In this document: in pieces, positions 1-8,541 of the stretch
Numbering within the stretch: position 1 is the stretch's first letter
Layout of the letters: the number at the start of each line of letters is the position of its first letter
Source: an uncultured Prevotella sp.
GTDB lineage: Bacteria > Bacteroidota > Bacteroidia > Bacteroidales > Bacteroidaceae
NCBI GenBank assembly: GCA_900551055.1
Contig: URUK01000002.1
Location: forward strand, 62,001-126,000
Length of the DNA: 64,000 nt
Direction of reading: 5' to 3'
Notes under the pieces: model-generated
The model's input: the letters and a program-made list of their open reading frames with translations, nothing else
What the model was told of the DNA's origin: nothing
Databases searched by the model: none
Position numbers and translations under genes: made by a program

Positions 1-23
1 TTATAAAAAATTTATACTTTTTC

Positions 24-54
24 TTTGCCATATTTCGTTTTTTTATTACTTTTG
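24..54 (+). promoter_or_regulatory. Bacteroidetes-type promoter of the sugar transferase
   Basis: TTTG at 24-27 and TACTTTTG at 47-54 are separated by 19 bp, which matches the Bacteroidetes primary sigma consensus. Transcription would begin near 61. This places the TTG codon at 25 inside the promoter and decides the start of the next gene at the ATG at 82. Confidence 0.8.
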
Positions 55-81
55 CCCATAGGAACAAGCATTAAAAGTCTT

Positions 82-1494
82 ATGACATCCGCATTCGACC
101 GAACATTTAAACTAGGCATTTTATTATCGATAATAGACTGGCTGACGTTCAACATCGTCTTTTTAGTGTCCTATTATCTTAATTGGTTCCCATTACTTGA
201 CTGGGACAACCACTTCACCACGTACATGATAACCGCAAACGTGGCGTATGTAATAGCGCTGCAGGCCATAACAATCAGCCTGCACCACAGGCTTGCCCAA
301 CCGGCAAGAGTGCTTAACAACACGTCGCGCACGTCTTTAATATTCACAGTCCTGTACACGTCTTTCCTCGGTATGTTCACCCAAGTAAGCATACCCGACT
401 TCTGGGAGTCGCTCTTTTTCGGGACAATTGTGTTCCTAACCACCAGCATTGAGCGACTTTTCCTGCGCACATACATCATCCATTTGAGGAACAGCGGCCG
501 TGACACGGTAAACGCAGTAATACTCGGAAGCGGCGAAATGGCACAGAAGGCTGCCTACGTAATGGGCGACAACTGGAACGGATACCACCTTTTAGGGTAT
601 TTCGCACGGCCCGACAGCATGCAGCTGAACATCAGGCCCGACGGGGAAAAACTTGAACGGCTCGGCGACAAGAACGACATAATGGACTACATAGAGAGAA
701 ACCGTGTCGACGAAATATACATAAGCGAAGTCCCATCGGGAGCGACAGGCTTCAAACAGCTCATGCAACTGTGCGACAAGGAAATGATACGAATGTACTA
801 CATGCCGTCAATATTCTACGGGGAGTTCAGGAAAGCCAAGGTAAAAGAGTTTGGAGACATATACGTACTGTCGCAATACAACGAGCCTTTGATGAACGTC
901 AACAACAGGATCAAGAAACGGATATTCGACATTTTGGTGTCGTTGATGTTCCTCTGCACCTTGTTCCCGTTCATACTTGCCATCGTCTACATTGTTTCCA
1001 AGATAACAATGCCAGGCCCGTTGTTCTTCAAGCAGAAGCGGACCGGTTATGACGGGCGCGACTTCTACTGCTACAAGTTCCGCAGCATGAAGGTGAACAA
1101 GGACTCCGACACTGTACAGGCCGTGAAGAACGACCCACGAATTACAAAATGGGGAGCGTTAATGCGGCATACAAACATTGACGAATTGCCGCAGTTCATC
1201 AACGTACTGAAAGGCGACATGAGCATCGTAGGGCCTCGCCCCCACATGCTGGCGCACACCGATTACTACTCAGAACTAATATCTGACTACATGATTCGCC
1301 ACTACGTGAAGCCGGGAATTACAGGCTGGGCGCAGACACACGGAGAGCGAGGCGAAACGAAAACAGTTGACGATATGCGGCGGCGCGTAGAAAAGGACAT
1401 CTGGTATATCGAGCACTGGAGCTTCTGGCTGGACATCCAGATTATAATGAAGACCGTGTCTGACGCCATCCACGGCGACGACAAAGCTTATTGA
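82..1494 (+). CDS. Undecaprenyl-phosphate sugar-1-phosphate transferase (WcaJ/WbaP type)
   Basis: This inner-membrane enzyme would move a hexose-1-phosphate from a nucleotide sugar onto undecaprenyl phosphate, the first step of exopolysaccharide or O-antigen assembly. The N-terminal third holds about four hydrophobic segments. A middle nucleotide-binding-like domain (VILGSGEMAQKAA) follows. The C-terminal bacterial sugar transferase domain has another membrane segment, then KFRSM, IDELPQFINVLKGDMS, VGPRP and KPGITGWAQ, the hallmark motifs of the polyprenyl-phosphate hexose-1-phosphate transferase family. The ATG at 82 is preferred because the promoter occupies 24-54. The length of about 470 residues is usual. 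No other polysaccharide assembly gene is adjacent in the window, so this may be the end of a locus to the left. The transferred sugar (glucose or galactose) cannot be read from the sequence. Confidence 0.9.
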   Translation: MTSAFDRTFKLGILLSIIDWLTFNIVFLVSYYLNWFPLLDWDNHFTTYMITANVAYVIALQAITISLHHRLAQPARVLNNTSRTSLIFTVLYTSFLGMFTQVSIPDFWESLFFGTIVFLTTSIERLFLRTYIIHLRNSGRDTVNAVILGSGEMAQKAAYVMGDNWNGYHLLGYFARPDSMQLNIRPDGEKLERLGDKNDIMDYIERNRVDEIYISEVPSGATGFKQLMQLCDKEMIRMYYMPSIFYGEFRKAKVKEFGDIYVLSQYNEPLMNVNNRIKKRIFDILVSLMFLCTLFPFILAIVYIVSKITMPGPLFFKQKRTGYDGRDFYCYKFRSMKVNKDSDTVQAVKNDPRITKWGALMRHTNIDELPQFINVLKGDMSIVGPRPHMLAHTDYYSELISDYMIRHYVKPGITGWAQTHGERGETKTVDDMRRRVEKDIWYIEHWSFWLDIQIIMKTVSDAIHGDDKAY

Positions 1495-1555
1495 CTTAAA
1501 GTTTACGAGATACGAGTTGACAAGCAGACGAGGGCATTTGAGAAGTTAACAAGAA

Positions 1556-1653
1556 ACGAGTTGACAAGTAAACAAGGGGATTTGCATTTGCTTCAGCCAA
1601 CAAAAAAGTTGACAAGTAGCAAGGCAAATCCCCTTGTTTACTTGTCAACTCGT
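1556..1653. repeat. Class B palindrome (GAGTTGACAAG words), likely terminator
   Basis: Arms 1556-1585 and 1624-1653 are perfect 30-bp inverted repeats. Variants of the word GAGTTGACAAG recur on both sides from about 1510 to 1680. The element fills the space between two convergent genes, so it probably ends transcription of both. The same architecture with other words recurs at most junctions of this window. Confidence 0.85.
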
Positions 1654-1689
1654 CCCTTGTATCTTGTCAACTCGCTTCTTGTCTGCCAA

Positions 1690-3108
1690 CTAAATCTCCA
1701 CAAACTCGGTGTTTGTGATTGTTATGTCAGGATTGTCCTTTATCTCCTTTGCCTGCTTAGTGTAATAGAACGTTGAGTTGTCTATTGTCACGTCGTGTAC
1801 GCAGGTCCTGCCGGGAAGGCCGGTCACCGACACGGCCGTCTTCACGTTGCGGCATGTAACGTTCGAGATATGAATGTCGCAGAACTCGGGAACAAACGGC
1901 GCGTCAGCCGGAACAGCAGCCTGTCCGCCGTCCTTGTCTTCCTTAACGCTGTACTTCTTGTCCATGTAAGTACACTCGAATACCACCGCGTCGTCCTTTA
2001 TGTCAATCATGTAGATGTCGCTGATGTATATGCCCTCGGTCTTTCCGCCACGGCCAATGCCGCTCTTGAAGCGCAGGCCGGTGTCAGTGCCGCTGAAACG
2101 GTTGTTGCGCACAACGATGTTCTTCATGCCTCCCGAGTACTCGGAACCTATGACAAAGCCTCCGTGGGCGTGGAACACGGCGTTGTTCTCAATCAGGATA
2201 TTCTCGCACGGACCGTACTTGACACCCGACTCGCCGGCTCCGCCCTTCATGCAGATGCCGTCGTCGCCGGCATCAATCGTGTTGTTCACAATAAGAACGT
2301 TCCTGCAACTGCTTATGTCGAGCGCGTCGCCGTTCTGCGCGTTCCACGGACAGCGGATTGTAACGCCGTCAACAATCACGTTCGTGCAGCGCGTTGGGAT
2401 GAGATGGAATTTCGGCGAGTTCTGGATTGTCACGCCCTCAACGAGCACGTTCTCACAATCCGTGAGCCTGATGAGGTGCGTGCGCATCTTCTCCTGCTTC
2501 TCAGGCGTGTCGGCAATGTTGGCGTAACCATTCAGGTTGAACGGGAACCACAGCTTGCCGTCCTCCACCACCGTGCCGCCCATGTTCAGAAACTCCTTCC
2601 ACTCGGTGTCGCTCACCTTCGAGCGCTTGACCGGCCGCCAGTAAGCACCGTTGCCGTCGATTACTCCCTCGCCGGTGATGCTGATGTTCTTGCGCTTGCT
2701 CGCGTTAATCATCGGCGTGCATTTGGTGTCTTTCTTGCCGTTCTTTTCCTTCACAAAGAGGGTCTTGTCAGGCGAAGCCATCAGCACCGCGTTCTTCTCA
2801 AGATGCAGGTCGATGTTGTCTTTCAGCGAAATCAGGCCCGACATCCATATCCCGGCAGGTACGACAAGATGTCCCCCACCCTGCTTTTCGAGCGCGCTTA
2901 TCGCCTTGCGGAACGCCTCCGTGTTGAGAGTCTGTCCGTCGCCAACCCCGCCGAAGTCCTTGATGTTCACCGTATTGTCAGGAATCGAAGGAGCCGAAAC
3001 CACCGGCATCTGCACCGGCATGTTGCTGTAATACGCCCCGTAGTCTTTCGCACACGCCACGCCTGCCAACAACGTGGCAGCGATGAATGATAAAATGATT
3101 TTCCTCAT
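1690..3108 (-). CDS. Glycoside hydrolase family 28 (polygalacturonase-like)
   Basis: This is a predicted exported pectinase that hydrolyses alpha-1,4-galacturonosyl or related bonds of pectin. A signal peptide covers about residues 1-20 and ends in GVACA. The mature protein begins with VNIKDFGGVGDGQ, the usual start of GH28 right-handed beta-helices. The catalytic region reads NAQNGDALDISS, then DAGDDGICMKGG, which supplies the paired aspartates, then GGFVIGSE and RFKSG, the GH28 substrate-binding segments. The 472-residue length is normal for exported Bacteroidetes GH28 proteins. It stands alone here, but CE8, GH43 and GH95 genes lie at 54-64 kb. The exact substrate (homogalacturonan, rhamnogalacturonan or xylogalacturonan) is not resolved. 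Confidence 0.92.
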   Translation of the reverse strand: MRKIILSFIAATLLAGVACAKDYGAYYSNMPVQMPVVSAPSIPDNTVNIKDFGGVGDGQTLNTEAFRKAISALEKQGGGHLVVPAGIWMSGLISLKDNIDLHLEKNAVLMASPDKTLFVKEKNGKKDTKCTPMINASKRKNISITGEGVIDGNGAYWRPVKRSKVSDTEWKEFLNMGGTVVEDGKLWFPFNLNGYANIADTPEKQEKMRTHLIRLTDCENVLVEGVTIQNSPKFHLIPTRCTNVIVDGVTIRCPWNAQNGDALDISSCRNVLIVNNTIDAGDDGICMKGGAGESGVKYGPCENILIENNAVFHAHGGFVIGSEYSGGMKNIVVRNNRFSGTDTGLRFKSGIGRGGKTEGIYISDIYMIDIKDDAVVFECTYMDKKYSVKEDKDGGQAAVPADAPFVPEFCDIHISNVTCRNVKTAVSVTGLPGRTCVHDVTIDNSTFYYTKQAKEIKDNPDITITNTEFVEI

Positions 3109-3147
3109 GTTTGTTGATTAGTTTATAAGTTTTATCTACTGATTTTG

Positions 3148-3178
3148 CAAAAATACAGCAACTTTAAGACATTTCCAA
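3148..3178 (-). promoter_or_regulatory. Promoter of the GH28 gene
   Basis: On the minus strand TATTTTTG (3155-3148) is preceded by TTG (3178-3176) with 20 bp between. The start codon at 3108 is about 33 bases below the expected start of transcription. Confidence 0.6.
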
Positions 3179-3251
3179 GCATTAAACGTTTTTTAAGTGA
3201 CCTTACACCTGCTTATAAAAATATCAGCGGGAAAACAGTTCACAGCCAACC

Positions 3252-3372
3252 GCACTGCAATATGCCACCTTTTACAACGCAAAAGGTCATCTTTTACATT
3301 ACAAAAGGCCATCTTTTACAATGCGAAAGACGGCCTTTTACAACACATTGATTATCAATACATTACGCAATC
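3252..3372 (+). repeat. Class A 22-bp mosaic repeat, copy 1
   Basis: The copy has a head close to GCACTGCAATATGCC, about four units of 22 bp with cores such as AAAGGCCATCTTT and AAAGACGGCCTTT, and a tail close to CATTGATTATCAA ending in a TTACGCAA variant. It lies between GH28 and the tRNA promoter. Adjacent units in opposite sense can pair as hairpins. Confidence 0.85.
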
Positions 3373-3440
3373 GGCATAAAACCGCCACATTCAAAGGCCT
3401 GAAACAAAACTGAAAAACACCGAAAATATTTTGAAAAACG

Positions 3441-3472
3441 TTTGGCCGTTTGAAATATAATGCGTACCTTTG
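3441..3472 (+). promoter_or_regulatory. Promoter of tRNA-Lys
   Basis: TTTG (3441-3444), 20 bp, then a perfect TACCTTTG (3465-3472). It lies about 30 bp before the mature tRNA end. Confidence 0.75.
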
Positions 3473-3503
3473 CACTCGCATTTGAGAAATGCCAGATGCA
3501 GAT

Positions 3504-3576
3504 GCGCTTGTAGCTCAGTTGGTAGAGCATCTGACTCTTAATCAGAGGGTCCAGGGTTCGAACCCCTGCAGGCGTA
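3504..3576 (+). tRNA. tRNA-Lys, anticodon CTT
   Basis: A 73-nt cloverleaf can be folded. The D arm contains GCTCAGTTGGTAGAGC. The anticodon stem TCTGA/TCAGA encloses loop CTCTTAA, which puts CTT at 3537-3539 and reads AAG lysine codons. The T arm is CAGGG-TTCGAAC-CCCTG. The acceptor GCGCTTG pairs with CAGGCGT using a terminal G-U and one internal wobble. The CCA end is not encoded. Confidence 0.95.
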
Positions 3577-3578
3577 CA

Positions 3579-3640
3579 AAAGAGATTTCCAAGAGGTTCA
3601 AGTCAAAGCGGCTTCCTTGTGGAAATCTCTTTGTTTTTGG
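3579..3640 (+). terminator. Terminator after tRNA-Lys
   Basis: AAAGAGATTTCC (3579-3590) pairs perfectly with GGAAATCTCTTT (3621-3632), with a loop of about 30 nt and the T-rich run TTTGTTTTTGG after it. Confidence 0.75.
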
Positions 3641-3954
3641 ACTGCAGCAAGCCTTGCCTGTGCGGAAATTTCACACTGCAACGGGCTGCATAAAGACTTT
3701 TTGTTGCGTATTACATACATGAATCCCATAATATCCAACCGCCTTGCATAATGATTGGCCTATTTATTTTAAATAGGTAAAATTCAACTTCATTGCTTTA
3801 TAAAATCCCAACAATGGCCGGCGCAGCCCTGAAAAGGCGTTCAACGGGCATCACTCCGGCCTAAACTGACTGTCAAATACGTTTTTCACCCCCGTCCGTT
3901 GATATTGGTGTATCAATCAGTAATCTGTGTATGGACTGGCGGCAGCATACGTTG
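3641..3954. other. Intergenic stretch without a recognised gene
   Basis: No convincing reading frame or RNA was seen. It holds an AT-rich patch near 3750-3780 with a short inverted repeat around TATTTATTTTAAATA and may carry upstream control sites for the redox operon that follows. No regulator gene is adjacent. Confidence 0.4.
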
Positions 3955-3962
3955 TAACTTTG
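3955..3962 (+). promoter_or_regulatory. Minus-7 element of the flavodoxin operon
   Basis: TAACTTTG is a perfect match, 53 bp before the first start codon. The upstream TTTG element is weak (only a TGG near 3932-3934), which would fit a promoter needing an activator. Confidence 0.55.
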
Positions 3963-4014
3963 CACCGGAACTTAAAACAGCGAGTTACAACAACCAATCA
4001 AAAAACATAAAGCA

Positions 4015-4692
4015 ATGAAAAAGTATCTAATCTGCCTGGCGATGGCCCTTACTGCAGCCACGCTGAATGCCTGCGGAAACGATGACACCGTGCAGGACGG
4101 CCCCGGAACAGAGCAGCCCGGGAACAACGATGGCACCAACGAGCCGACGGGAAGCGGCAAAACCCTTGTAGCCTGCTTCTCGGCCACCGGCAACACACAG
4201 ACTGTAGCGCAGCACATAGCCGACATTCTCGGCGCAGAAATCTTTCGCATAGAAACCGCCGATGAATACGCAGCCAATCCTTATGACGACAGCGACAGAA
4301 TTCAGGACGAGGCGTACAACAACCGCCGCCCCGACGTAAAGACGCTGCCCGACGAAGAAACGATAGCTGCCTATGACACTATCTTTGTAGGCTCGCCAAT
4401 CTGGTGGCACCAGCCAGCAATGGTGGTATGCACTTTCCTCGAGGCATACGACCTCAGCGGAAAGGTTGTCATCCCGTTCTTCACCTACGGAGCCACGACC
4501 TACCTTAACGAGTCCATGCAGCGCATATACGCCTCTACACCCAATTCAACACACATACCGGCAACACTGCCCGAAGACATTGAACCCGAAAACATACAAA
4601 GTTCACAGAACGACGATGCCGGAATAAGCATGCCTGGACGCAGCGAGAGCAGCGTAGAGAGCTGGCTTCGCGAGATAGGCGTAATCGAATGA
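4015..4692 (+). CDS. Flavodoxin-family lipoprotein
   Basis: This is a predicted FMN-binding flavodoxin carried as a lipoprotein. The N-terminus has a hydrophobic signal with lipobox LNAC (Cys about residue 20), then a low-complexity linker rich in Gly, Asn, Pro and Thr. The flavodoxin fold starts near residue 51 with TLVACFSATGNTQTVA, the phosphate-binding loop. It continues through GSPIWWHQPAM and PFFTYGAT, the motifs that flank the flavin ring in this subfamily. The lipobox places it on the periplasmic side, which is unusual for a flavodoxin. It opens a cluster of five same-strand genes with short gaps (23, 24, 14 and 12 bp), so it probably works with the dehydrogenase and reductase downstream. 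Its electron partner is unknown. Confidence 0.85.
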   Translation: MKKYLICLAMALTAATLNACGNDDTVQDGPGTEQPGNNDGTNEPTGSGKTLVACFSATGNTQTVAQHIADILGAEIFRIETADEYAANPYDDSDRIQDEAYNNRRPDVKTLPDEETIAAYDTIFVGSPIWWHQPAMVVCTFLEAYDLSGKVVIPFFTYGATTYLNESMQRIYASTPNSTHIPATLPEDIEPENIQSSQNDDAGISMPGRSESSVESWLREIGVIE

Positions 4693-4714
4693 CAACAGAT
4701 TAAAAACAAACGAT

Positions 4715-5254
4715 ATGAAACTGAAATATTTATTGCTCGCCGCAGCCGTATCAATAGGCATCGGCGCACAGGCCACAGAAAAGGCCGGAAACATTCTCGT
4801 AGCATACTTCAGCTGGGGCGGCAACACCGAACACGTTGCCAAGTTTATCGCCGAAAAAACCGGCGGAACGCTCTTCCGCATCACCCCCTCGAAGCCCTAC
4901 CCTACCGAATACACACCCTGCACGGAGGTGGCAAAGGCCGAGAAGGAGCAGAACGCGCGCCCTGCCATAAAGGACAAGGTGGCCGACTGGGACAAGTATG
5001 ACATTGTGTTCATAGGCTGCCCGGTATGGTGGTGGACTGCTCCGATGATTATCAACACCTTCACCGAGAGCTACAGCTTCAAGGGCAAGACTGTGGTGCC
5101 ATTCTGTACATACGCCGCCACCTACCGCGACGAGACCCTTGCAAAGATAGCAGAGCTTACTCCAGACGCCAAGCACCTAAAGGGCTTCGGCGCGGTGAAC
5201 CGCTGCACAAACGGCATAGAGCAGTGGCTGAAGGAAATAAAGGTAATAAAATAG
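4715..5254 (+). CDS. Exported flavodoxin
   Basis: This second flavodoxin is about 180 residues long with a short cleavable signal (MKLKYLLLAAAVSIGIGAQA). The FMN loop is VAYFSWGGNTEHVAK and the ring-contact segment is GCPVWWWTAPM, then PFCTYAAT. It lacks the linker and lipobox of the gene before it but is otherwise a close paralogue, so tandem duplication is likely. Flavodoxins of this group often sit beside aldo/keto or alcohol dehydrogenases in Bacteroidetes and may shuttle electrons or act as quinone reductases. Export is inferred from the signal alone. Confidence 0.85.
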   Translation: MKLKYLLLAAAVSIGIGAQATEKAGNILVAYFSWGGNTEHVAKFIAEKTGGTLFRITPSKPYPTEYTPCTEVAKAEKEQNARPAIKDKVADWDKYDIVFIGCPVWWWTAPMIINTFTESYSFKGKTVVPFCTYAATYRDETLAKIAELTPDAKHLKGFGAVNRCTNGIEQWLKEIKVIK

Positions 5255-5278
5255 CATGACGTTAAAAAGCAACTGACT

Positions 5279-6586
5279 ATGACAGTAACGATGATTAAAA
5301 GACTGTCCGTGGCCGCCTGTACATTGGCAGCATGCTGGTGCGTCGGCACGGCGCAGACTCCGGCCAACGTTTACTTCACGTCTGAAATATCGCCCGAACT
5401 ACCTTTAACTTCAAAAAAAACACATTACACTATGGAAAAATTTAACTATCAATACCCAGTGCGCCAGCATTTTGGCAAGGGGTGCGCTGAAAGCGCTATC
5501 AAGGATGAGATGAAACACGTAGGCAAGCGGATAATGCTGGCCTACGGGGGAGGCTCACTGAAGCGTACAGGACTGTACGACAAGGTCACCGGCTGGCTGC
5601 AAGAAGCAGGCAAGGAAGTGGTTGAGTTCGGCGGCATAATGCCCAACCCGACATACAACAAGGTGCAGGAGGGGGTGCGCATAGCACGCGAACAGCACGT
5701 CGACTTCATCCTTGCAGTTGGCGGAGGCTCTGTAATCGACTGCTGCAAGATTGTTTCCGCACAGGCATGCACAGACGAAAACGTGTGGGAAATGCAGTAC
5801 ACCAACCACCAATTCCCGACGAAGTTCATACCTATGGGAGCAGTCGTAACGGCGTCGGGAACGGGCGCAGAGCAGAACAACGGCGCGGTAATAACCAACA
5901 CGGAGCTGCATCTGAAGCAGCCGCTCGTCGGTGCTTACCACTCGTTTGCAGTGCTTGACAGCGACCTTACGCTGACGTTGCCGATGAAACAGGTTGTCAG
6001 CGGAGCGTTCGACACGCTGAGCCACTGCATGGAAACGTATATGGGAAAGCCGCAGGAGACGAACTTATCCGACGAAATCAACGAGGCCGTAATGCGTAAT
6101 GTGATTAAGAACCTGCGCGCACTGATTGCCAATCCAAGCGACGACTTTGCCCGTGGAGAGCTTATGTGGGCGTCGGCGATGGCGGAGAACAGCCTTCTCA
6201 AGCTCGGCAAACAGACCGACTTCCAGTGCCACATGCTTGAGCATGCCGTAGGGGCGTACACCGACTGCAACCACGGCTGTGGCTTGGCCATAATCCACCC
6301 TGCCCTTTACCGCCGCATGCTGCCATTCGGAAAGGAGAAGTTTGCACGCATGGCAGAAGCTGTATGGGGCGTTAAGGGCGACACGGTGGAGGCTACAGCC
6401 GCGCTCGGTGTCGATGCCCTGGAGGCTTTCATACGTGAAATCGGCATGCCGACACGCTGGAGCGAGATTGGCATCACCGACGAGACGGTGATGCGCAAGG
6501 CCGCCGACACGTGCCTGCTGATGTCCGGATGCTGCAAGCAGTTCACCCGTGACGAACTTTTCGAAGCACTAAAAGAACGAATGTAA
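5279..6586 (+). CDS. Iron-containing alcohol dehydrogenase (YqhD/BdhA-like) with signal-like N-terminal extension
   Basis: This would be a NAD(P)H-dependent aldehyde or alcohol oxidoreductase. The canonical protein starts at the internal Met 52 (ATG at 5432), MEKFNYQYPVRQHFGKG. GGGSVIDCCK is the cofactor-binding segment, and metal-binding residues lie in SGAFDTLSHCMETY, FQCHMLEHAVGAY and DCNHGCGLA. The frame is open for 51 codons upstream. These encode a signal-like segment (VAACTLAACWCVGTAQ) and a spacer joined to the enzyme. A cytoplasmic enzyme with an export signal is unexpected. Either translation begins at 5432, or the 5' part is a relic of another exported protein fused in frame. Downstream genes follow after 14 and 12 bp. 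The enzyme family is certain, but the real start is not. Confidence 0.85.
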   Translation: MTVTMIKRLSVAACTLAACWCVGTAQTPANVYFTSEISPELPLTSKKTHYTMEKFNYQYPVRQHFGKGCAESAIKDEMKHVGKRIMLAYGGGSLKRTGLYDKVTGWLQEAGKEVVEFGGIMPNPTYNKVQEGVRIAREQHVDFILAVGGGSVIDCCKIVSAQACTDENVWEMQYTNHQFPTKFIPMGAVVTASGTGAEQNNGAVITNTELHLKQPLVGAYHSFAVLDSDLTLTLPMKQVVSGAFDTLSHCMETYMGKPQETNLSDEINEAVMRNVIKNLRALIANPSDDFARGELMWASAMAENSLLKLGKQTDFQCHMLEHAVGAYTDCNHGCGLAIIHPALYRRMLPFGKEKFARMAEAVWGVKGDTVEATAALGVDALEAFIREIGMPTRWSEIGITDETVMRKAADTCLLMSGCCKQFTRDELFEALKERM

Positions 6587-6600
6587 ACAAGCACAACTAT

Positions 6601-7692
6601 ATGAAAAGAACAATAAAAACACTATGCTGCGCCGCAACTTTGCTGGCCGCAACAACCTTTGCACAGGCGCAGACGGCGTTCACCGAAGCCGACTTCGCCA
6701 CAATAAAAAGCCCCAACGCCAACCCCTTCGGCTTGGTTTACAAAGGAGCGATAACCCGGAACGAGGCCGGCAAGGTGAACATCCACCGCATAACATACCC
6801 ATTGAACGGGCTTAAAATAGTAGCCAACGTGTACACTCCGGCCGGTTATGACGCATCCAAGACTTATCCGGCACTCGTCGTCGCCCACCCCAACGGCGGC
6901 TGCAAGGAGCAGGTGGCAGGGCTTTACAGCCAGCGGATGGCCGAGCAGGGCTACATCTGCCTTGCCTTCGACGCTGCCTATCAGGGCGGAAGCGAGGGAC
7001 AGCCGCGCAACGTTGACAAGCCGGCCTACCGCATTGAGGACATCCACAGGGCGTGTGACATACTGGCGCAGTATCCCGGCGTTGACGCAGAGCGCATCGG
7101 AATACTCGGCATCTGCGGCGGAGGAGGCTACACGCTGAAGGCCGCCCAGACAGACAAACGCTTCAAGGCGGTGGCTACGTTGAGCATGTTCAACACGGGA
7201 CTGGTGCGCCGCAACGGTTTCCTCGACTCCCAGATAAACGACGTGCAGCAACGGCTTGCCGACGCATGCACCGCCCGTCAGAAGGAAGCCGACGGCCAAG
7301 CGCCCGAATACGTAGGCGACATGAGCGGCGTAACGCCGGAACAGGCGGCCAAACTGCCCTTCGACCTCTACCGCGACGGCTACACATACTACATCCAGAC
7401 GCACGCACATCCCGGCTCGACGTTCCGCTATACCAAGAGCAGCCTTGTCGACCTGATGGCGTTTGACGCCAGCGAAGGCATGTACCTGATAAACCAGCCG
7501 CTGCTGATGATGGCCGGAAGCAAGGCCGACACGTTCTACATGACCGAGCAATGCTACAGCCGCGCCACCGGTACGCACGACAAGGAGCTGTTTCTCATAC
7601 CCGGAGCCACACACATCGAGACTTATTGGGTGCCCGAATACGTTGACACGGCGGTGAAAAAGCTGACCGGATTTTTCGGCAAACGGTTATAA
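6601..7692 (+). CDS. Exported alpha/beta hydrolase (dienelactone hydrolase-like)
   Basis: A signal peptide ends around TTFAQAQ (residues 1-24). The fold then shows VVAHPNGGCKEQ, the oxyanion-side loop, and GILGICGGGGY, the nucleophile elbow. Cys replaces the usual Ser at the nucleophile, as in dienelactone hydrolase relatives. A late aspartate (about MMAGSKADTFY) and a histidine (IPGATHIETYW) can complete the triad. It sits between the dehydrogenase and the RibD-like reductase in the same operon, so it may act on an ester or lactone met in the same pathway. The substrate is unknown. Confidence 0.85.
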   Translation: MKRTIKTLCCAATLLAATTFAQAQTAFTEADFATIKSPNANPFGLVYKGAITRNEAGKVNIHRITYPLNGLKIVANVYTPAGYDASKTYPALVVAHPNGGCKEQVAGLYSQRMAEQGYICLAFDAAYQGGSEGQPRNVDKPAYRIEDIHRACDILAQYPGVDAERIGILGICGGGGYTLKAAQTDKRFKAVATLSMFNTGLVRRNGFLDSQINDVQQRLADACTARQKEADGQAPEYVGDMSGVTPEQAAKLPFDLYRDGYTYYIQTHAHPGSTFRYTKSSLVDLMAFDASEGMYLINQPLLMMAGSKADTFYMTEQCYSRATGTHDKELFLIPGATHIETYWVPEYVDTAVKKLTGFFGKRL

Positions 7693-7704
7693 CAGGAAAG
7701 CAAT

Positions 7705-8421
7705 ATGTACCCGGAAATTATCTGTCACATCATGAGTTCGGTGGACGGACGACTGCTTCCCGAACGCTGGACGCCGCCCTTTGACGGCACGCCTACAGGC
7801 GAACTGATGGGCGCCTACGCCGCTATAGGGCGCAAGCTGGACACCGACGCATGGATGTTCGGCAAGCAAACGCTTGTTGAAGGCTTCTTCCCAAAGAAAT
7901 TCCATGCAGCCGACACCACGCCGGCGCAGCATCCCGAGCCTTTTGTTGCCCGGCGACAATCAAGCCGTCTCTTCATTGTGGCCGACCCGGAAGCCGACAT
8001 CCTTTACGAATCGGCGACCGTGCGCGGCGACGACATCGCCGTAATCCTGCCCGAAACAGCCCCAGCCGTTTACCTGGAGTGGCTGCGGCGGCACGGCATA
8101 TCCTACCTCTTTGCCGGGCGTGACGGTCTCAACCTGGCAGCGGCAATGCAGACTATCGGCGACGTGTTCGGCGTTAAAGCAGTCTCGTTGCAGGGCGGAG
8201 GCATCATTGACGGCGCGTTCCTGCAAGCCGGACTGCTTGCCGAACTAAGCCTTGTTGTCTATCCCGGCATCGACGGAGCAGCCTCGTCGCCCTCAATCTT
8301 TGAGTACATCGGCAACGAAGCACGGCCTGCACAAGGGCAGAGCCTTGAACTGCTGTCAGCCGAAACGATGCCGCACGGCGTGGTATGGCTAAGGTATAAA
8401 TTCCACAAATCACGCGGATGA
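7705..8421 (+). CDS. RibD C-terminal / dihydrofolate reductase-like oxidoreductase
   Basis: The 238-residue protein matches the reductase half of RibD, which has a DHFR fold and uses NADPH. The N-terminus PEIICHIMSSVDGRLLP is the strand-loop that carries the substrate Ser/Asp in this family. GISYLFAGRDGLNL and VSLQGGGIIDGAFLQAGL form the NADPH glycine loop. No deaminase domain is present, so it is probably not a riboflavin enzyme but a free-standing reductase of unknown substrate. It ends the redox operon, directly before a hairpin that looks like its terminator. There is no signal peptide, so it is cytoplasmic. Confidence 0.82.
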   Translation: MYPEIICHIMSSVDGRLLPERWTPPFDGTPTGELMGAYAAIGRKLDTDAWMFGKQTLVEGFFPKKFHAADTTPAQHPEPFVARRQSSRLFIVADPEADILYESATVRGDDIAVILPETAPAVYLEWLRRHGISYLFAGRDGLNLAAAMQTIGDVFGVKAVSLQGGGIIDGAFLQAGLLAELSLVVYPGIDGAASSPSIFEYIGNEARPAQGQSLELLSAETMPHGVVWLRYKFHKSRG

Positions 8422-8423
8422 AC

Positions 8424-8541
8424 TCTAAAACACGGCCTTTTGGAATGTAAAAGGCCGTGTTTTACCGCCTAAAAGGCCACCTTTTACAATGCAAAAGGTG
8501 GCCTTTTGCAAAGCCCCTGACAATCAACGGGTTACAAAACA
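8424..8541 (+). repeat. Class A 22-bp mosaic repeat, copy 2
   Basis: It begins three bases after the stop codon of the reductase gene. Its first two units pair as one long hairpin (next entry). Two further units carry AAAGGCCACCTTT and its reverse complement AAAGGTGGCCTTT. The tail reads CTGACAATCAACGGGTTAC, close to consensus. Confidence 0.85.
8427..8464 (+). terminator. Operon terminator formed by class A units
   Basis: AAAACACGGCCTTTT pairs with AAAAGGCCGTGTTTT around a loop of about 7 nt. The T-run at the 3' side makes a good intrinsic terminator for the redox operon, so a mosaic repeat appears to have been put to use. Confidence 0.7.

Noticed and set aside
25..81. Longer N-terminus of the sugar transferase from a TTG at 25
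   Set aside because: The codons fall inside a full consensus promoter (24-54), so the ATG at 82 is the start.
1795..3090. Long plus-strand frame opposite the GH28 gene
   Set aside because: It is the antisense shadow of a clear GH28 gene, biased by GC-rich third positions.
3252..3372. CRISPR-like array
   Set aside because: Units of 22 bp are contiguous variants without unique spacers of constant length, and no cas gene is present.
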